Of a DNA stretch of 15,734 nt, positions 1 through 8,369 are shown one piece after another (within the stretch, counting starts at the first letter, position 1; the number at the start of each line of letters is the position of its first letter). This DNA is from Clostridia bacterium (lineage in GTDB: Bacteria; Bacillota_A; Clostridia; Christensenellales; Aristaeellaceae): NCBI GenBank assembly GCA_017525805.1, contig JAFXSH010000081.1, positions 1-15,734 of the forward strand, given 5' to 3'. The translations under genes and the position numbers were made by a program. The notes below the pieces were generated by a model. The model worked only from the letters and a program-made list of their open reading frames with translations. It made no database searches and was not told where the DNA came from.

Positions 1-560
1 ACCATCGTCTCATTTTGCTTCTTGCTCACGGTCCGTTTCGGCTTTTTGTCTGCCGGAGCAGTCGCGGCTTGTGCCAGACTGTTGTCCTTCTGCTCGGGCG
101 CGGCCTGTACCACCGTGTCATCCTGCTTTTTGCTTACGGTCCGTTTCCGCTTTTTGTCTGCCGGCGCAGACGCGGCTTGTGCCAGACTGTCGTCCTTCTG
201 CTCGGGCGCGGCCTGTACCACCGTGTCATCTTGCTTCTTGCTTACGGTCCGTTTCCGCTTTTTGTCTGCGGGGGCAGACGCGGCTTGTGCTATATTGTCC
301 TTCTGCTCGGGCGCGGCCTGTTCCGCCGTGTCGTCCTGCTTTTTGCTTACGGTCCGTTTCCGCTTTTTGTCTGCGGGGGCAGACGCGGCTTGTGCTATAT
401 TGTCCTTCTGCTCAGGCGCGGCCTGTTCCGCCGTCTCATCTTTTTGCTTGCTTACGGTCTGCTTATGCTTTTTGTCTTTCGGCGCAGTCGCGGCCTGTGC
501 CAGACTGTCGTCCCGCTGCTCAGGCGCGGCCCGTTTTTTATTGTCATCTTGCTGCTTAGG
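1..560 (-). repeat. In-frame tandem repeat array, 105-108 bp units, in the GT39-like gene tail
   Basis: At least five units are visible. Anchor positions (plus-strand gcttacg or gctcacg) lie at 24, 132, 240, 345 and 450, so spacings are 108, 108, 105 and 105 bp, all multiples of three. On the coding (minus) strand each unit encodes a basic patch such as DKKRKRTVSKK, then an acidic DD, then QAAPEQKD and an AQAASAP segment. The units at 240-344 and 345-449 are nearly identical in DNA, which points to recent duplication. The units at 24-131 and 132-239 form a second similar pair. The array runs into the window edge, so the copy number is unknown. Confidence 0.9.
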
Positions 561-2339
561 CACCGGCTTCAGCAGAGCGGGGTTGCTGGCAATCACGCCT
601 TTGCTTGCTACAATGCGGATATGCCCCTCTCGGATGGCGGCGCCCATGTCGAACTGGGCGTGCAGCGCTTCGGCCCGCAGACGCGCGCGATCTGTTTCTT
701 CCTGCTGGATCATGAAGACATGGGCGTCCCTTGCCGCTTTTTCCGCTGCCGCCTGCTGTTTTTTCACCAGGCGGTCCATCACCGCCCGGCGCACCATATC
801 CGAAATATCCCTGACCGAGATACCCGTCATCAGGCAAAGGAGGGCAAGGGCATGATAGTGATAGCGGTTTTGGTTCTCTACCATCAGGTGCAGCGCCACC
901 GTGCCGCAAAACAGCAGCAGGCATGCGTACATGCTATCCGGCGAACGCCGGAAACACAGGAAGCCGTATAACCCGGAAAAAAACAGCAGCGTCAGATAGT
1001 ATAAATCGCTCACGTCCATCATCTGGTACAGGAAGCTCTCCCGGGCTGGCGTCAGATTGCCCTGCTGATCCAGAAACAGAATATTCCAGGACGCGCCGAA
1101 GTCGTCGTTGCCCCACAGCACTTCAAATTTATGCACAAACAGGTTCAGCAGGGCACGGGGGTCCACCTTCAGCCTTTCCAGGGCCATATCCCGGCACATG
1201 AGCTGGGCTTCCTGGGCTGAGCCTGTGGCTTCCAGGGCGGAGTAGAGGTATTGGGCGTCGGCCTCGTTCCAGCCGCCGTAGCTTTCCAGATTCAGGCCCA
1301 CCAGCAGATTGTAGCCATAGGAAGCGCTGCCAGCCAATTGCCGGTTCACGGCATATCCTGTGGCCATGGTGAACAGGGAGGAAACACTGAAATAAACTGC
1401 GCACACCAGCGCGCAGCGCTTAAACCCCCGGCTCGTCAGGCGCAGGCCGAGGGGAATATCGTTTTGTGGCAGCGCGGGCAGATCCTTTTTGCCCGGCAGC
1501 AGGCAAATGACCGCCGCGATCAGGAAAATCACGGCCATAGGACGGATAAAGGAAGCGAAAGCCAGCACAAACGCCATGGCCGCCAGTTCTATGGCGCACA
1601 GCCAGGGATGCTGGGTCTGACGTTCGGAGCCCTTCAAGGATAGGGCAAACAGCCAAATGCCCACCAGCAAAGCGAAGGTGAACAAGGGCTCGCTGGCTGT
1701 AAAATTGCTGTACAGGATGGTGGAGGGGAGGAAGGAGACGGCAGCCAGAGAAACCATGCCGCACAGCCTGCCGCCCAGCAGCCGGGAAATGCGCCATACC
1801 GCCACACAGATGCCGACCTCCAGCACCAGATTGAACAGCAGCGCGTTATACACGCTTTCGCCGAAGATGCCCAAAATCCAGGAAAGCACCACGGGATAGC
1901 CGAAAACGTGGGGGAACATGGACACATAATCGCAGTAGCCGGTGCCTGCCTCCACCAGCGTGCCCTGGTTGAGCAGCACCGCCATTTCATAATAGGTTTT
2001 ATAGTCCGAATCCGGCTCCATGGGGAGAGAACGGATCACCTGAAAACGAAGAAACGCCCCCGTCAGCAAAAGCAGCGCGGCCAGCAGATATTCTAAGATA
2101 TGGGTCAGGCCGGTAAAGCGTTCAAGGCGGCTGCTTATATCCAGACGGCAGCCCAGAGCGCACTCGCCTAAAAGTGCCAGCATCAGGACCAGTATACCCA
2201 GCACCCAGGCACCTTTGAGCAGATAAGGGTATTCCTGCCCATCGCCTAAACGGCGGAAAACGCATGAGATCGAAAACAGCATGCAAAGCAGGAATATCAG
2301 CACTGCAAAATAGTAGAAGGCGTTTTTTCGCAGCTTCAC
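1..2339 (-). CDS. GT39-like (GT-C fold) membrane glycosyltransferase with repetitive Lys/Arg-rich tail, partial
   Basis: This reading frame stays open from a GTG at 2337-2339 to the window edge, giving about 779 codons with the C-terminus missing. The GTG overlaps the stop of the upstream BcsB-like gene (GTGA) and has an AGGAGG site 7 nt upstream (2347-2352), so the start is firm. Residues 1 to about 530 are polytopic membrane sequence. The first large extracytoplasmic loop carries PDSDY (D110, D112), the acidic pair typical of GT-C/GT39 enzymes such as ArnT and PMT, and SEP (E217) follows. Such enzymes move a sugar from a polyprenyl-phosphate donor to an acceptor on the outer face of the membrane. 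After the last helices comes a charged, helix-prone stretch (about 540-590) and then tandem repeats of 35-36 residues. The function is inferred from topology and motifs, and the substrate is unknown. As the last visible gene of the exopolysaccharide operon, it probably decorates the polymer. Confidence 0.8.
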   Translation of the reverse strand, partial: MKLRKNAFYYFAVLIFLLCMLFSISCVFRRLGDGQEYPYLLKGAWVLGILVLMLALLGECALGCRLDISSRLERFTGLTHILEYLLAALLLLTGAFLRFQVIRSLPMEPDSDYKTYYEMAVLLNQGTLVEAGTGYCDYVSMFPHVFGYPVVLSWILGIFGESVYNALLFNLVLEVGICVAVWRISRLLGGRLCGMVSLAAVSFLPSTILYSNFTASEPLFTFALLVGIWLFALSLKGSERQTQHPWLCAIELAAMAFVLAFASFIRPMAVIFLIAAVICLLPGKKDLPALPQNDIPLGLRLTSRGFKRCALVCAVYFSVSSLFTMATGYAVNRQLAGSASYGYNLLVGLNLESYGGWNEADAQYLYSALEATGSAQEAQLMCRDMALERLKVDPRALLNLFVHKFEVLWGNDDFGASWNILFLDQQGNLTPARESFLYQMMDVSDLYYLTLLFFSGLYGFLCFRRSPDSMYACLLLFCGTVALHLMVENQNRYHYHALALLCLMTGISVRDISDMVRRAVMDRLVKKQQAAAEKAARDAHVFMIQQEETDRARLRAEALHAQFDMGAAIREGHIRIVASKGVIASNPALLKPVPKQQDDNKKRAAPEQRDDSLAQAATAPKDKKHKQTVSKQKDETAEQAAPEQKDNIAQAASAPADKKRKRTVSKKQDDTAEQAAPEQKDNIAQAASAPADKKRKRTVSKKQDDTVVQAAPEQKDDSLAQAASAPADKKRKRTVSKKQDDTVVQAAPEQKDNSLAQAATAPADKKPKRTVSKKQNETM

Positions 2340-4633
2340 TTTTTCGCCTCCTCGCGACGGTTGCGACGGTACCGCAGCAGGATCAGGACGATGGCGACCA
2401 GCATCAGGAACATCACGGAGGTGGAAATGATGGTGAACAGGATAGCGTCTCTGTTCTTTTCCAGGCGGGCCCGCAAGGTCGCTTTTTCAATGGGGCTTTC
2501 TTTGAGGAAACGGAAACTCTTGGTTTCTAAATCCCGGTCGATCAGGAAAGCGTCTCCCGCCAGGGCCCATGTGTTTTCCTGCACGGCGGCAAAGCGGTCC
2601 AGCTGGGAAAGCACCTGGGTATTCGGCGCGCACACGGCCAGGATCGCCCGGCCTTCCTGATAGGGAGAACGGAGGTATTGCAGCACGCAGATTTCTGCCG
2701 CGTACCGTTCGCTGAGCAGCAATTGGTTATTGCTGGAAAAGCGCGCGCCTTCTTCCGCAAAGGGGAAGCTTAACTTATCGTTAATTGCGCGCAGGAAAGC
2801 GTTGTCCTGCCAAGTGCCCAGGACGATCACATTCGCGTTTTGACTTTCCTTGGGGAAACGGGAAGCGTACCATACGTTCACCGTGCCATAAGGCGACACA
2901 TCTACGCCCATCAAGGCGGCGATCCTGCCGAAAATGGCATATTCCGCATCGTCCATTTCATCGGGCACCACCACGGCCAAACTGTTGAACAGGCCCAGAT
3001 GCTGGAAGGGATAGGGACGCAGGGCCAAATCATACACGCTGGCGTTGCCCGCGGGGAAATAGAGGGTGGATTCGCCGCTGACGTAAGCCCAGGGCATTTC
3101 ATCGGCGCGTTTGGTACAGTACAGTTCCTTGATTTCCAGATCAAAAGCGATTTTGATGCTGGAAGCGTGGGTGCCCACCACATCGGAGGGCATCATGAAG
3201 GAGAAAGTATCCAGGGTAGCCTTGTCCCGATCCAGTTTCTTGGAGGCGACGGGCGTATCTCCCCAATATACAGTTACCATGGAACGGTCAAAATCCAAGT
3301 TGTCGCTATAGCGCATTTTCAATTCCACCTTGCCGCCCTCGCCCAGCACGAAGCCGCCGGAGAAAGGCAGGTACACGATGCTCACCTGGTGGAAGGGACC
3401 GATGAAGTTGATACCGTTCTGGTTGGTAATGCCTTTGATGGTTTCACCGTTTTCGATCAGGGCGCTCTGGGAACGATTGGCGATAACGATATTCGCCGCG
3501 CCGGAGGGAACGAAAGTCCAATCGTATTTTTCCTGGGTTACGCGGTCGCTGTCCATCAGCATGAACGCCGCTTCCGTCAGATTCTCCGCCCGGGCCGCCG
3601 TGACGACCATCACATACGCTCCCTGCTGGCCGTACAGGTAAACGAAAGCGCCATCCCGGTTCAGATCGATCCCGGCGGGCATGGCATTCCGCGCCTGCTG
3701 TGGCAGACGGTCGGCCTGCGCGATGACCAGCGCGTTCCCCTGCCCCGGCAGACCGTGCGACAGGGTCTTAAAGCCGATCCGGTCCTCCGCGCCGGTTTCG
3801 TTGCCAAGGTCCGCCCGCAGCAAAAAGGCGGCGCGCAATTCCTCTTCCAAAGCCTGATCCGGTACGTACATGGTCAGGTCCGCCCCGGTATCATCCATGC
3901 TGGAAATCAGGGGATAGGGATAGAAGCTGATTTTGTTTCCGAAGTCCACCAGATCGTAACCTACTTCGACGAAGGAGGCGTCAGATACGCTGATCCAGTT
4001 GGCGCCGGAAAAATCGTCCAAGCAGCCGTCCTCGTCGTATAAGCGCACATAGCCAGTGAGGGCAAACTCGTTATAGCCCGCTTTCAGGAATTCCACTGGG
4101 ATGGACACGAAAACGATCTGGGAAGCGCCGTTTTCATAGTTCACAGCGCAGGAATAAATGGGATGATCGTTGATGAAAAAGGTCATCGACGCGGGCACCC
4201 CCTCGATCATGGGGCTGACGGTGTATTCAATCTGGGCCAGGGCATAGCGGGTATCCCAATAATCCTGGATTTTGAAAAAGAATCCGGATCTTCCAAAGAT
4301 ACCCCGAAGAACGATGTTTTCACTGTATTTGAAAATTTTAACATACTGCGTTTCCGGCGTGTCGGGACGCACGCGCAGGGGCGCGCCAGCCTGCTGGGGA
4401 TCACTGGCGAGCACATACTCTACCACGGATACGGCCTCCGCACCAACGGGCACGGGGGTAACCGTAGGCGCGTCGGTTGGCGCGACCGTGGCTGTGGGCG
4501 TAACTGTGGGGTTGGGCGTGCGCGCCGCCCTTGGCGTCGTGGACGGAACGACCGCGTTCTCTTCGGCAAAGCAGGCCAGACAACTCAGGAACAGAAGAAA
4601 AGCAGCCGCTAAAATCAAGAATCCTCGCTTCAT
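2336..4633 (-). CDS. BcsB-like exported subunit of polysaccharide synthase (YdaN-like)
   Basis: This is a 765-residue exported protein. Residues 1-23 form a signal peptide (basic MKR, a long hydrophobic core, then CFA before EE). Next comes a Pro/Thr-rich linker (about 25-65), a large beta-rich body, and a single C-terminal membrane helix at about 730-753 followed by a basic RYRRNRR tail. This is the architecture of BcsB, the carbohydrate-binding partner that guides the polymer leaving the GT2 synthase. It follows the GT2 gene by 25 nt, the usual synthase/BcsB pairing. I chose the ATG at 4631-4633, which has AAGGGTG six nt upstream and begins the signal peptide directly. A GTG three codons earlier (4640-4642) sits inside that ribosome site and is unlikely. 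Assignment rests on architecture and context. The polymer need not be cellulose. Confidence 0.85.
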   Translation of the reverse strand: MKRGFLILAAAFLLFLSCLACFAEENAVVPSTTPRAARTPNPTVTPTATVAPTDAPTVTPVPVGAEAVSVVEYVLASDPQQAGAPLRVRPDTPETQYVKIFKYSENIVLRGIFGRSGFFFKIQDYWDTRYALAQIEYTVSPMIEGVPASMTFFINDHPIYSCAVNYENGASQIVFVSIPVEFLKAGYNEFALTGYVRLYDEDGCLDDFSGANWISVSDASFVEVGYDLVDFGNKISFYPYPLISSMDDTGADLTMYVPDQALEEELRAAFLLRADLGNETGAEDRIGFKTLSHGLPGQGNALVIAQADRLPQQARNAMPAGIDLNRDGAFVYLYGQQGAYVMVVTAARAENLTEAAFMLMDSDRVTQEKYDWTFVPSGAANIVIANRSQSALIENGETIKGITNQNGINFIGPFHQVSIVYLPFSGGFVLGEGGKVELKMRYSDNLDFDRSMVTVYWGDTPVASKKLDRDKATLDTFSFMMPSDVVGTHASSIKIAFDLEIKELYCTKRADEMPWAYVSGESTLYFPAGNASVYDLALRPYPFQHLGLFNSLAVVVPDEMDDAEYAIFGRIAALMGVDVSPYGTVNVWYASRFPKESQNANVIVLGTWQDNAFLRAINDKLSFPFAEEGARFSSNNQLLLSERYAAEICVLQYLRSPYQEGRAILAVCAPNTQVLSQLDRFAAVQENTWALAGDAFLIDRDLETKSFRFLKESPIEKATLRARLEKNRDAILFTIISTSVMFLMLVAIVLILLRYRRNRREEAKK

Positions 4634-4658
4634 ATCAATCACCCTTATTCAATCCGCG

Positions 4659-5927
4659 TTATTGATCTTCTACATAACGCACTGTTTTATCCCATTTTAC
4701 CTCTCGCTTAAACAGCACGTCCATTATGGAATCCCAGGCGGCTTTCACCACCACCAGCACCCATAGTTTGGCGTAGGAAAACAGCATCAACGCTACCAGA
4801 CCCAGGGATTCCAGCGTAAATTCGTTTCTTTCCAGAGAAAGGGTCAGCATCACGTTGGCGATGAACACCAGGATGGCCATGCCCCACAGAGCGGAGGAAA
4901 ACCCGCCTAACTTCACCTGGATCGTTCCTAAGATACCGCCTAAGAAAATTAAGTCGGAGGCGATCAGGGAGGTGATCATCACGCTGTACACCAGTGCGTA
5001 ATATATGGTGTCCAGGCGCATGGGGCCCGCTTTTCGGTCAAAGGAGTATTTAAAGTTCTTGATCATCACATAAATGTTCCCTTTGGCCCAGCGCACCCGC
5101 TGCTTGAACCAGATGGGCAGCAGATGAGGTTCCTGTTCCCAGGTGACGGCCTGGGGAAGCAGTTTGATGTAATAGCCCATGCGGTAAATGCGAAAGCTGA
5201 TTTCCGTATCCTCGCTGAGCGCTTTCACATCCCATCCGCCCACCTGTTCGATGATGCTGCGGCGGATCACGTAATTGGTGCCCGGAATGGTGCAGAGCTT
5301 GAAGAAGAAGTACCGGCCCGCCTGATTCATGCACTGGTGAGAAAGGGTTTCGATATTGACGAACCGGGACAGGATGGAGGCGTTGCGGTTCCTGGTGCGG
5401 AACTTGCCGATCACCGCGCCCAATTTATCATCCACCAGCAGGTTTTCCACCAGCAGCCGCAGGGCCTTGGGCTCCGGGGTGTTGTCGGCGTCGTAAATGG
5501 CGATCACCGTGCCCTTGGCCATGGAAAAGCCGATGTTCAGGGCGTTGGATTTCCCGGTGCCGCCTACGACCTTGTCGGTGCTGATGCACATGAGGCGGCT
5601 TTGGGGATTGGCCTCCGCCATTTCCGCCATGATTTCTTCCGTGTTATCGCTGGAATTATCATTGATCACGATGATTTCATACCGGTCCTTGGGATAATCG
5701 AAATTGAGCAGCGCCTGCACCGTGCGTTTGAGCACCAGGGCCTCGTTGTGCGCGGGAACCAGTACCGAAACCATGGGATACTTGCCTCCCGGCGGAGGGA
5801 TGCTGCCGTCCGTTTTGTTGCATCGGTAGATATAAATATATCCGCCGATGCTCAGCGCCACGTTGAGCATCATCATGGCCCAGATGGCCGCGATAGCGTA
5901 AATGGATATGATATCAGCTACTGACAT
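4659..5927 (-). CDS. Processive family 2 glycosyltransferase, polysaccharide synthase (YdaM-like, BcsA-related)
   Basis: This 422-residue inner-membrane synthase has an N-terminal helix (about 7-34), a cytoplasmic GT-A domain, and several C-terminal helices (about 305-400). The hallmarks of processive GT2 enzymes are present: VPAHNE at 58-62, VIND with D90, the DAD metal motif at D146-D148, SEDTE with D240 as the likely base, and QRVRW at 276-280. It should polymerise a UDP-sugar and extrude the chain. It stops about 10 residues after the last amphipathic segment and has no PilZ domain, unlike BcsA (usually 700 residues or more), so c-di-GMP control must come from another protein. The ATG has GGGAGGAG a few nt upstream and overlaps the preceding gene by 14 nt. 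B. subtilis YdaM is the closest described arrangement. Sugar specificity cannot be read from the sequence. Confidence 0.92.
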   Translation of the reverse strand: MSVADIISIYAIAAIWAMMMLNVALSIGGYIYIYRCNKTDGSIPPPGGKYPMVSVLVPAHNEALVLKRTVQALLNFDYPKDRYEIIVINDNSSDNTEEIMAEMAEANPQSRLMCISTDKVVGGTGKSNALNIGFSMAKGTVIAIYDADNTPEPKALRLLVENLLVDDKLGAVIGKFRTRNRNASILSRFVNIETLSHQCMNQAGRYFFFKLCTIPGTNYVIRRSIIEQVGGWDVKALSEDTEISFRIYRMGYYIKLLPQAVTWEQEPHLLPIWFKQRVRWAKGNIYVMIKNFKYSFDRKAGPMRLDTIYYALVYSVMITSLIASDLIFLGGILGTIQVKLGGFSSALWGMAILVFIANVMLTLSLERNEFTLESLGLVALMLFSYAKLWVLVVVKAAWDSIMDVLFKREVKWDKTVRYVEDQ

Positions 5928-7509
5928 GTTGATCTCCTCCCTTATTTGGGGAGCGTTTTGTTAAAAATCTCTTGTGCATCTGCCCGCGGGATTGGATGCC
6001 CAAGATGATGAACAGCATCAGCACTACCACGCTGATACCGATGAGGAATTGGTTTTGGTTCCGCAGATTGGCCACGAAGCGGTAATACTCGTTGCGCTTG
6101 TAATCGAAATTTTCGTCGTAGGGCGTGGGGGAATATACGTTAAAGCGCTGCTTGCCGTTGACCAGCAGGGTGTTTTGATCCCAGGTGAGAAAATGGAAGT
6201 CGTTGGTATACACGGCTTGATCCATGCCCCACAGGCTCCGCATGGGAAGGGGCGCGTCCTTCACCACGTCGATCACCTGGAACAGGTCGTCATCCTCCGT
6301 CATGCTCATATCCAGATATACGGCGGTGGCGCACCGGGCTAAATGACTGACGCCGGTTTCATCCAGCTTCAGGGCGGGCACGATCTGCTGAATCCCCGCA
6401 CTGAGGTAATTCTTCAAACCGTATTCCTTCACCGAATGGGTGGAAAAAGCGTCCAGCTCGGAAAGAAACAGGGTCCGATACCGGCCCAGGAGGGGCAGCA
6501 GCTCTTCATGGAACAGCCATTCGGAGGGAATTTCCAGCGCCAGCAGATATACGTCCTGATCGAAATAACTGACAGTTGCCTCCGTCAGCTGCTGGGCAAG
6601 ATCGTCCGCGTTCAGGCTGTTCTGCACGATGGGCGCATGCATGATCACAGCCCCGCCGTTGGCCTGCGCGTAGCGGAGCACTTCGCAGAACTGGCTCATG
6701 GCGGGATAGTCGCTGTGTTCGTAGATGGGCATGACGGAAATCACAAAATGCATCTTGCGCTCCACCATGTAATCCACCAGGGTACGCAGCCGGTAGGGAT
6801 CATAAAAGGGATATACCGCGTCCACCACCAGATGCTGGGTGTAAGTGTGCATCCGCGTGTCGTAGGGCCACAGCCATTGGGCGATTTCCTGGATCAGCAG
6901 TTCCTTGGAAAAAGCGTCGGTATAATCCTGCTGCGCCAGGTAATGCACGTTGCCCCGTCCGCTGGCCAGGGGCAGCCGGACGTTTTGGGCGGTCAGCGTT
7001 CCGCCCCGATAGGAAGCATCGGTGAGTTCGCCCGCGTTCAGCACGGCCACAGAATGGCGGAACACCTCTTCATCCTCGAAAGCGTATTCCGCCACGCCCA
7101 TAGAGCTGCCGGAACACGCTTCCAGGGACGTGAGCCCGAACGCTTCCAGGCCCCGGGCCTGGCCCATCACCAGCAGCATCCCTTCATATCCGGTCAGGAT
7201 CTCCGGGTTCATCCGGTCGGATATGGCGGTATCGCACCAGATCACCCGTTCATATTGGCCGATCACATCCGCCGCGTCCTCAGCTTCCACAAAATCCACC
7301 GTGTACCTGAGGGAGAACAGCGCCTGGGCGATGGCGGAAAGATTATCCTCCCCGACGCGCCGGTCCGCCTCCTCCGGGTAAATCACCAGCACATCGCCGG
7401 GCCGGGGGGGCTGTTCTTCCCCGTCCGCCGTCTCCTCCGCCGCGGCGCGGGAAAACGGAACGGCCAGAAGCAGCGCCAGCAGCAATGCCGCCAGCCGGTT
7501 ACACCTCAT
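5914..7509 (-). CDS. DUF2334 polysaccharide-deacetylase-like membrane-anchored protein (YdaL-like)
   Basis: This 531-residue protein has a signal peptide (1-24), an extracytoplasmic body and a C-terminal membrane helix (about 487-506) with a basic tail. A Rossmann-like N-terminal part (about 37-215) precedes a NodB-like barrel segment that starts at HLVVDAVYPFYD (226-237) and continues through FVISVMPIYEH (255-265) and VIMHAP (288-293). This order of motifs matches DUF2334, a family related to polysaccharide deacetylases. Where metal-binding family members usually have an acidic pair (DD or ED) and an HG-type motif, this protein reads VDAV and MHAP, so catalysis may be lost. The ATG at 7507-7509 has AAGGA 8 nt upstream. 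A TTG two codons earlier is poorly placed. The gene overlaps the degenerate-GGDEF gene by 11 nt and the GT2 gene by 14 nt. It probably modifies or binds the nascent polymer. Confidence 0.78.
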   Translation of the reverse strand: MRCNRLAALLLALLLAVPFSRAAAEETADGEEQPPRPGDVLVIYPEEADRRVGEDNLSAIAQALFSLRYTVDFVEAEDAADVIGQYERVIWCDTAISDRMNPEILTGYEGMLLVMGQARGLEAFGLTSLEACSGSSMGVAEYAFEDEEVFRHSVAVLNAGELTDASYRGGTLTAQNVRLPLASGRGNVHYLAQQDYTDAFSKELLIQEIAQWLWPYDTRMHTYTQHLVVDAVYPFYDPYRLRTLVDYMVERKMHFVISVMPIYEHSDYPAMSQFCEVLRYAQANGGAVIMHAPIVQNSLNADDLAQQLTEATVSYFDQDVYLLALEIPSEWLFHEELLPLLGRYRTLFLSELDAFSTHSVKEYGLKNYLSAGIQQIVPALKLDETGVSHLARCATAVYLDMSMTEDDDLFQVIDVVKDAPLPMRSLWGMDQAVYTNDFHFLTWDQNTLLVNGKQRFNVYSPTPYDENFDYKRNEYYRFVANLRNQNQFLIGISVVVLMLFIILGIQSRGQMHKRFLTKRSPNKGGDQHVSS

Positions 7510-8365
7510 AGGCAAATTCCTTTTCCACCTCGCTGATGTATTTTATGGCATCCTTGCCTAAGCTGGCGTCGTATTGCTTGAATACCACGCTCACTTCCAC
7601 GTTCAGCTGCTGGCCGTTCATATTCGGCACCATGTTTTCCTTCTGCACGGCGGTCTGGATACGGCTTTTCACGATGGGCGCGCCGTTTTCCAAGCTGAAA
7701 TAGATAATGCCCAGGGAGCCCATCTCGTCCAGGGTGAAGACCCTGTCCTCCAAGCGAAGGGTATTCTGGATCACACTGGCTAAGATATGCCTCAGGTCGT
7801 TGAATTGGGTGCGGGTCAGCACTTTCTTGATTTCTTCGGCATACCGCAGCCGCACCATCATCAGCCCCATGCTGGTGCCGTTCCTTTCGCTCAGAGCCAT
7901 ATACTTTTTCAGGCTGCTGACCATGCTGCGCAGGTTTTCCAGGCCGGTTACGGGGTCCATCACCGTCAGTTCGTCCAGCCGCTTGTTCAGCACGCCGTTC
8001 AGGCCTTCGATGGAGGAGAACAGCGATATGAACATGGACATGCCGCCCAGAGCCGTCGCCAGCAGCGCGGGCCAAAGATAGGCCGTCCATTCGATGGGGG
8101 TAAAGTAGGCCAGTCGGGTGTACAGCTTGTAAACTGTAAACACCAGCACAGACAGGGCTGTGATCACTGTGCCCGCCACTTGGGCGCGCAGGCCCGTCAG
8201 CAGTGCGGAAAACAGCATGGCGGCCATCAGCAGGGCATGCTGATAGACCAGCTCTTTATCCGTCAAGCCCGTGATCAGGGCCGCGCCGAACATACTGAGC
8301 ATGAACAAGAGAATACCCAGGTCCTGGATCAGAATCATCCGGCTGCCCGAATTGCTTTTTTCCAC
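7499..8365 (-). CDS. Membrane c-di-GMP receptor with degenerate GGDEF domain (YdaK-like)
   Basis: This 288-residue protein has four predicted membrane helices (about 11-33, 40-58, 62-80, 95-116), a short linker, and a GGDEF-fold domain starting at MDPVTGLEN (136-144). The catalytic GGDEF signature is replaced by DEMGS (213-217), so diguanylate cyclase activity should be absent. The inhibitory-site motif RxxD is kept as RLED (204-207), at the canonical distance before the signature. A dead cyclase with an intact I-site is the hallmark of c-di-GMP receptors such as PelD and B. subtilis YdaK. YdaK sits in the equivalent exopolysaccharide operon. The protein probably senses c-di-GMP and activates the PilZ-less GT2 synthase encoded downstream. 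The start is a GTG with GGAGG 9 nt upstream, 4 nt after the previous stop. An ATG at 8368-8370 is out of frame. Confidence 0.88.
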   Translation of the reverse strand: MEKSNSGSRMILIQDLGILLFMLSMFGAALITGLTDKELVYQHALLMAAMLFSALLTGLRAQVAGTVITALSVLVFTVYKLYTRLAYFTPIEWTAYLWPALLATALGGMSMFISLFSSIEGLNGVLNKRLDELTVMDPVTGLENLRSMVSSLKKYMALSERNGTSMGLMMVRLRYAEEIKKVLTRTQFNDLRHILASVIQNTLRLEDRVFTLDEMGSLGIIYFSLENGAPIVKSRIQTAVQKENMVPNMNGQQLNVEVSVVFKQYDASLGKDAIKYISEVEKEFAYEV

Positions 8366-8369
8366 AGCA

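Noticed and set aside
15..971. Long plus-strand open frames with Arg/Leu/Cys-rich repeats at 15-971, 22-855 and 71-559
   Set aside because: They are antisense to the tandem repeat tail of the minus-strand GT39-like gene. The repeat length in multiples of three keeps all frames open, the products look artefactual, and no good ribosome site precedes them.
556..1990. Broken minus-strand frames that could suggest a decayed gene
   Set aside because: The correct minus-strand frame is open from 2339 to the window edge without a stop. The short frames are shadows of this intact partial gene.
2840..4042. 400-codon plus-strand frame
   Set aside because: It lies entirely antisense to the BcsB-like gene. 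Composition is His/Gln-rich, as expected from a complementary strand, with no recognisable domain.
6343..7536. 397-codon plus-strand frame
   Set aside because: It is antisense to the DUF2334 gene and is also His/Gln-rich with no domain or start signal.
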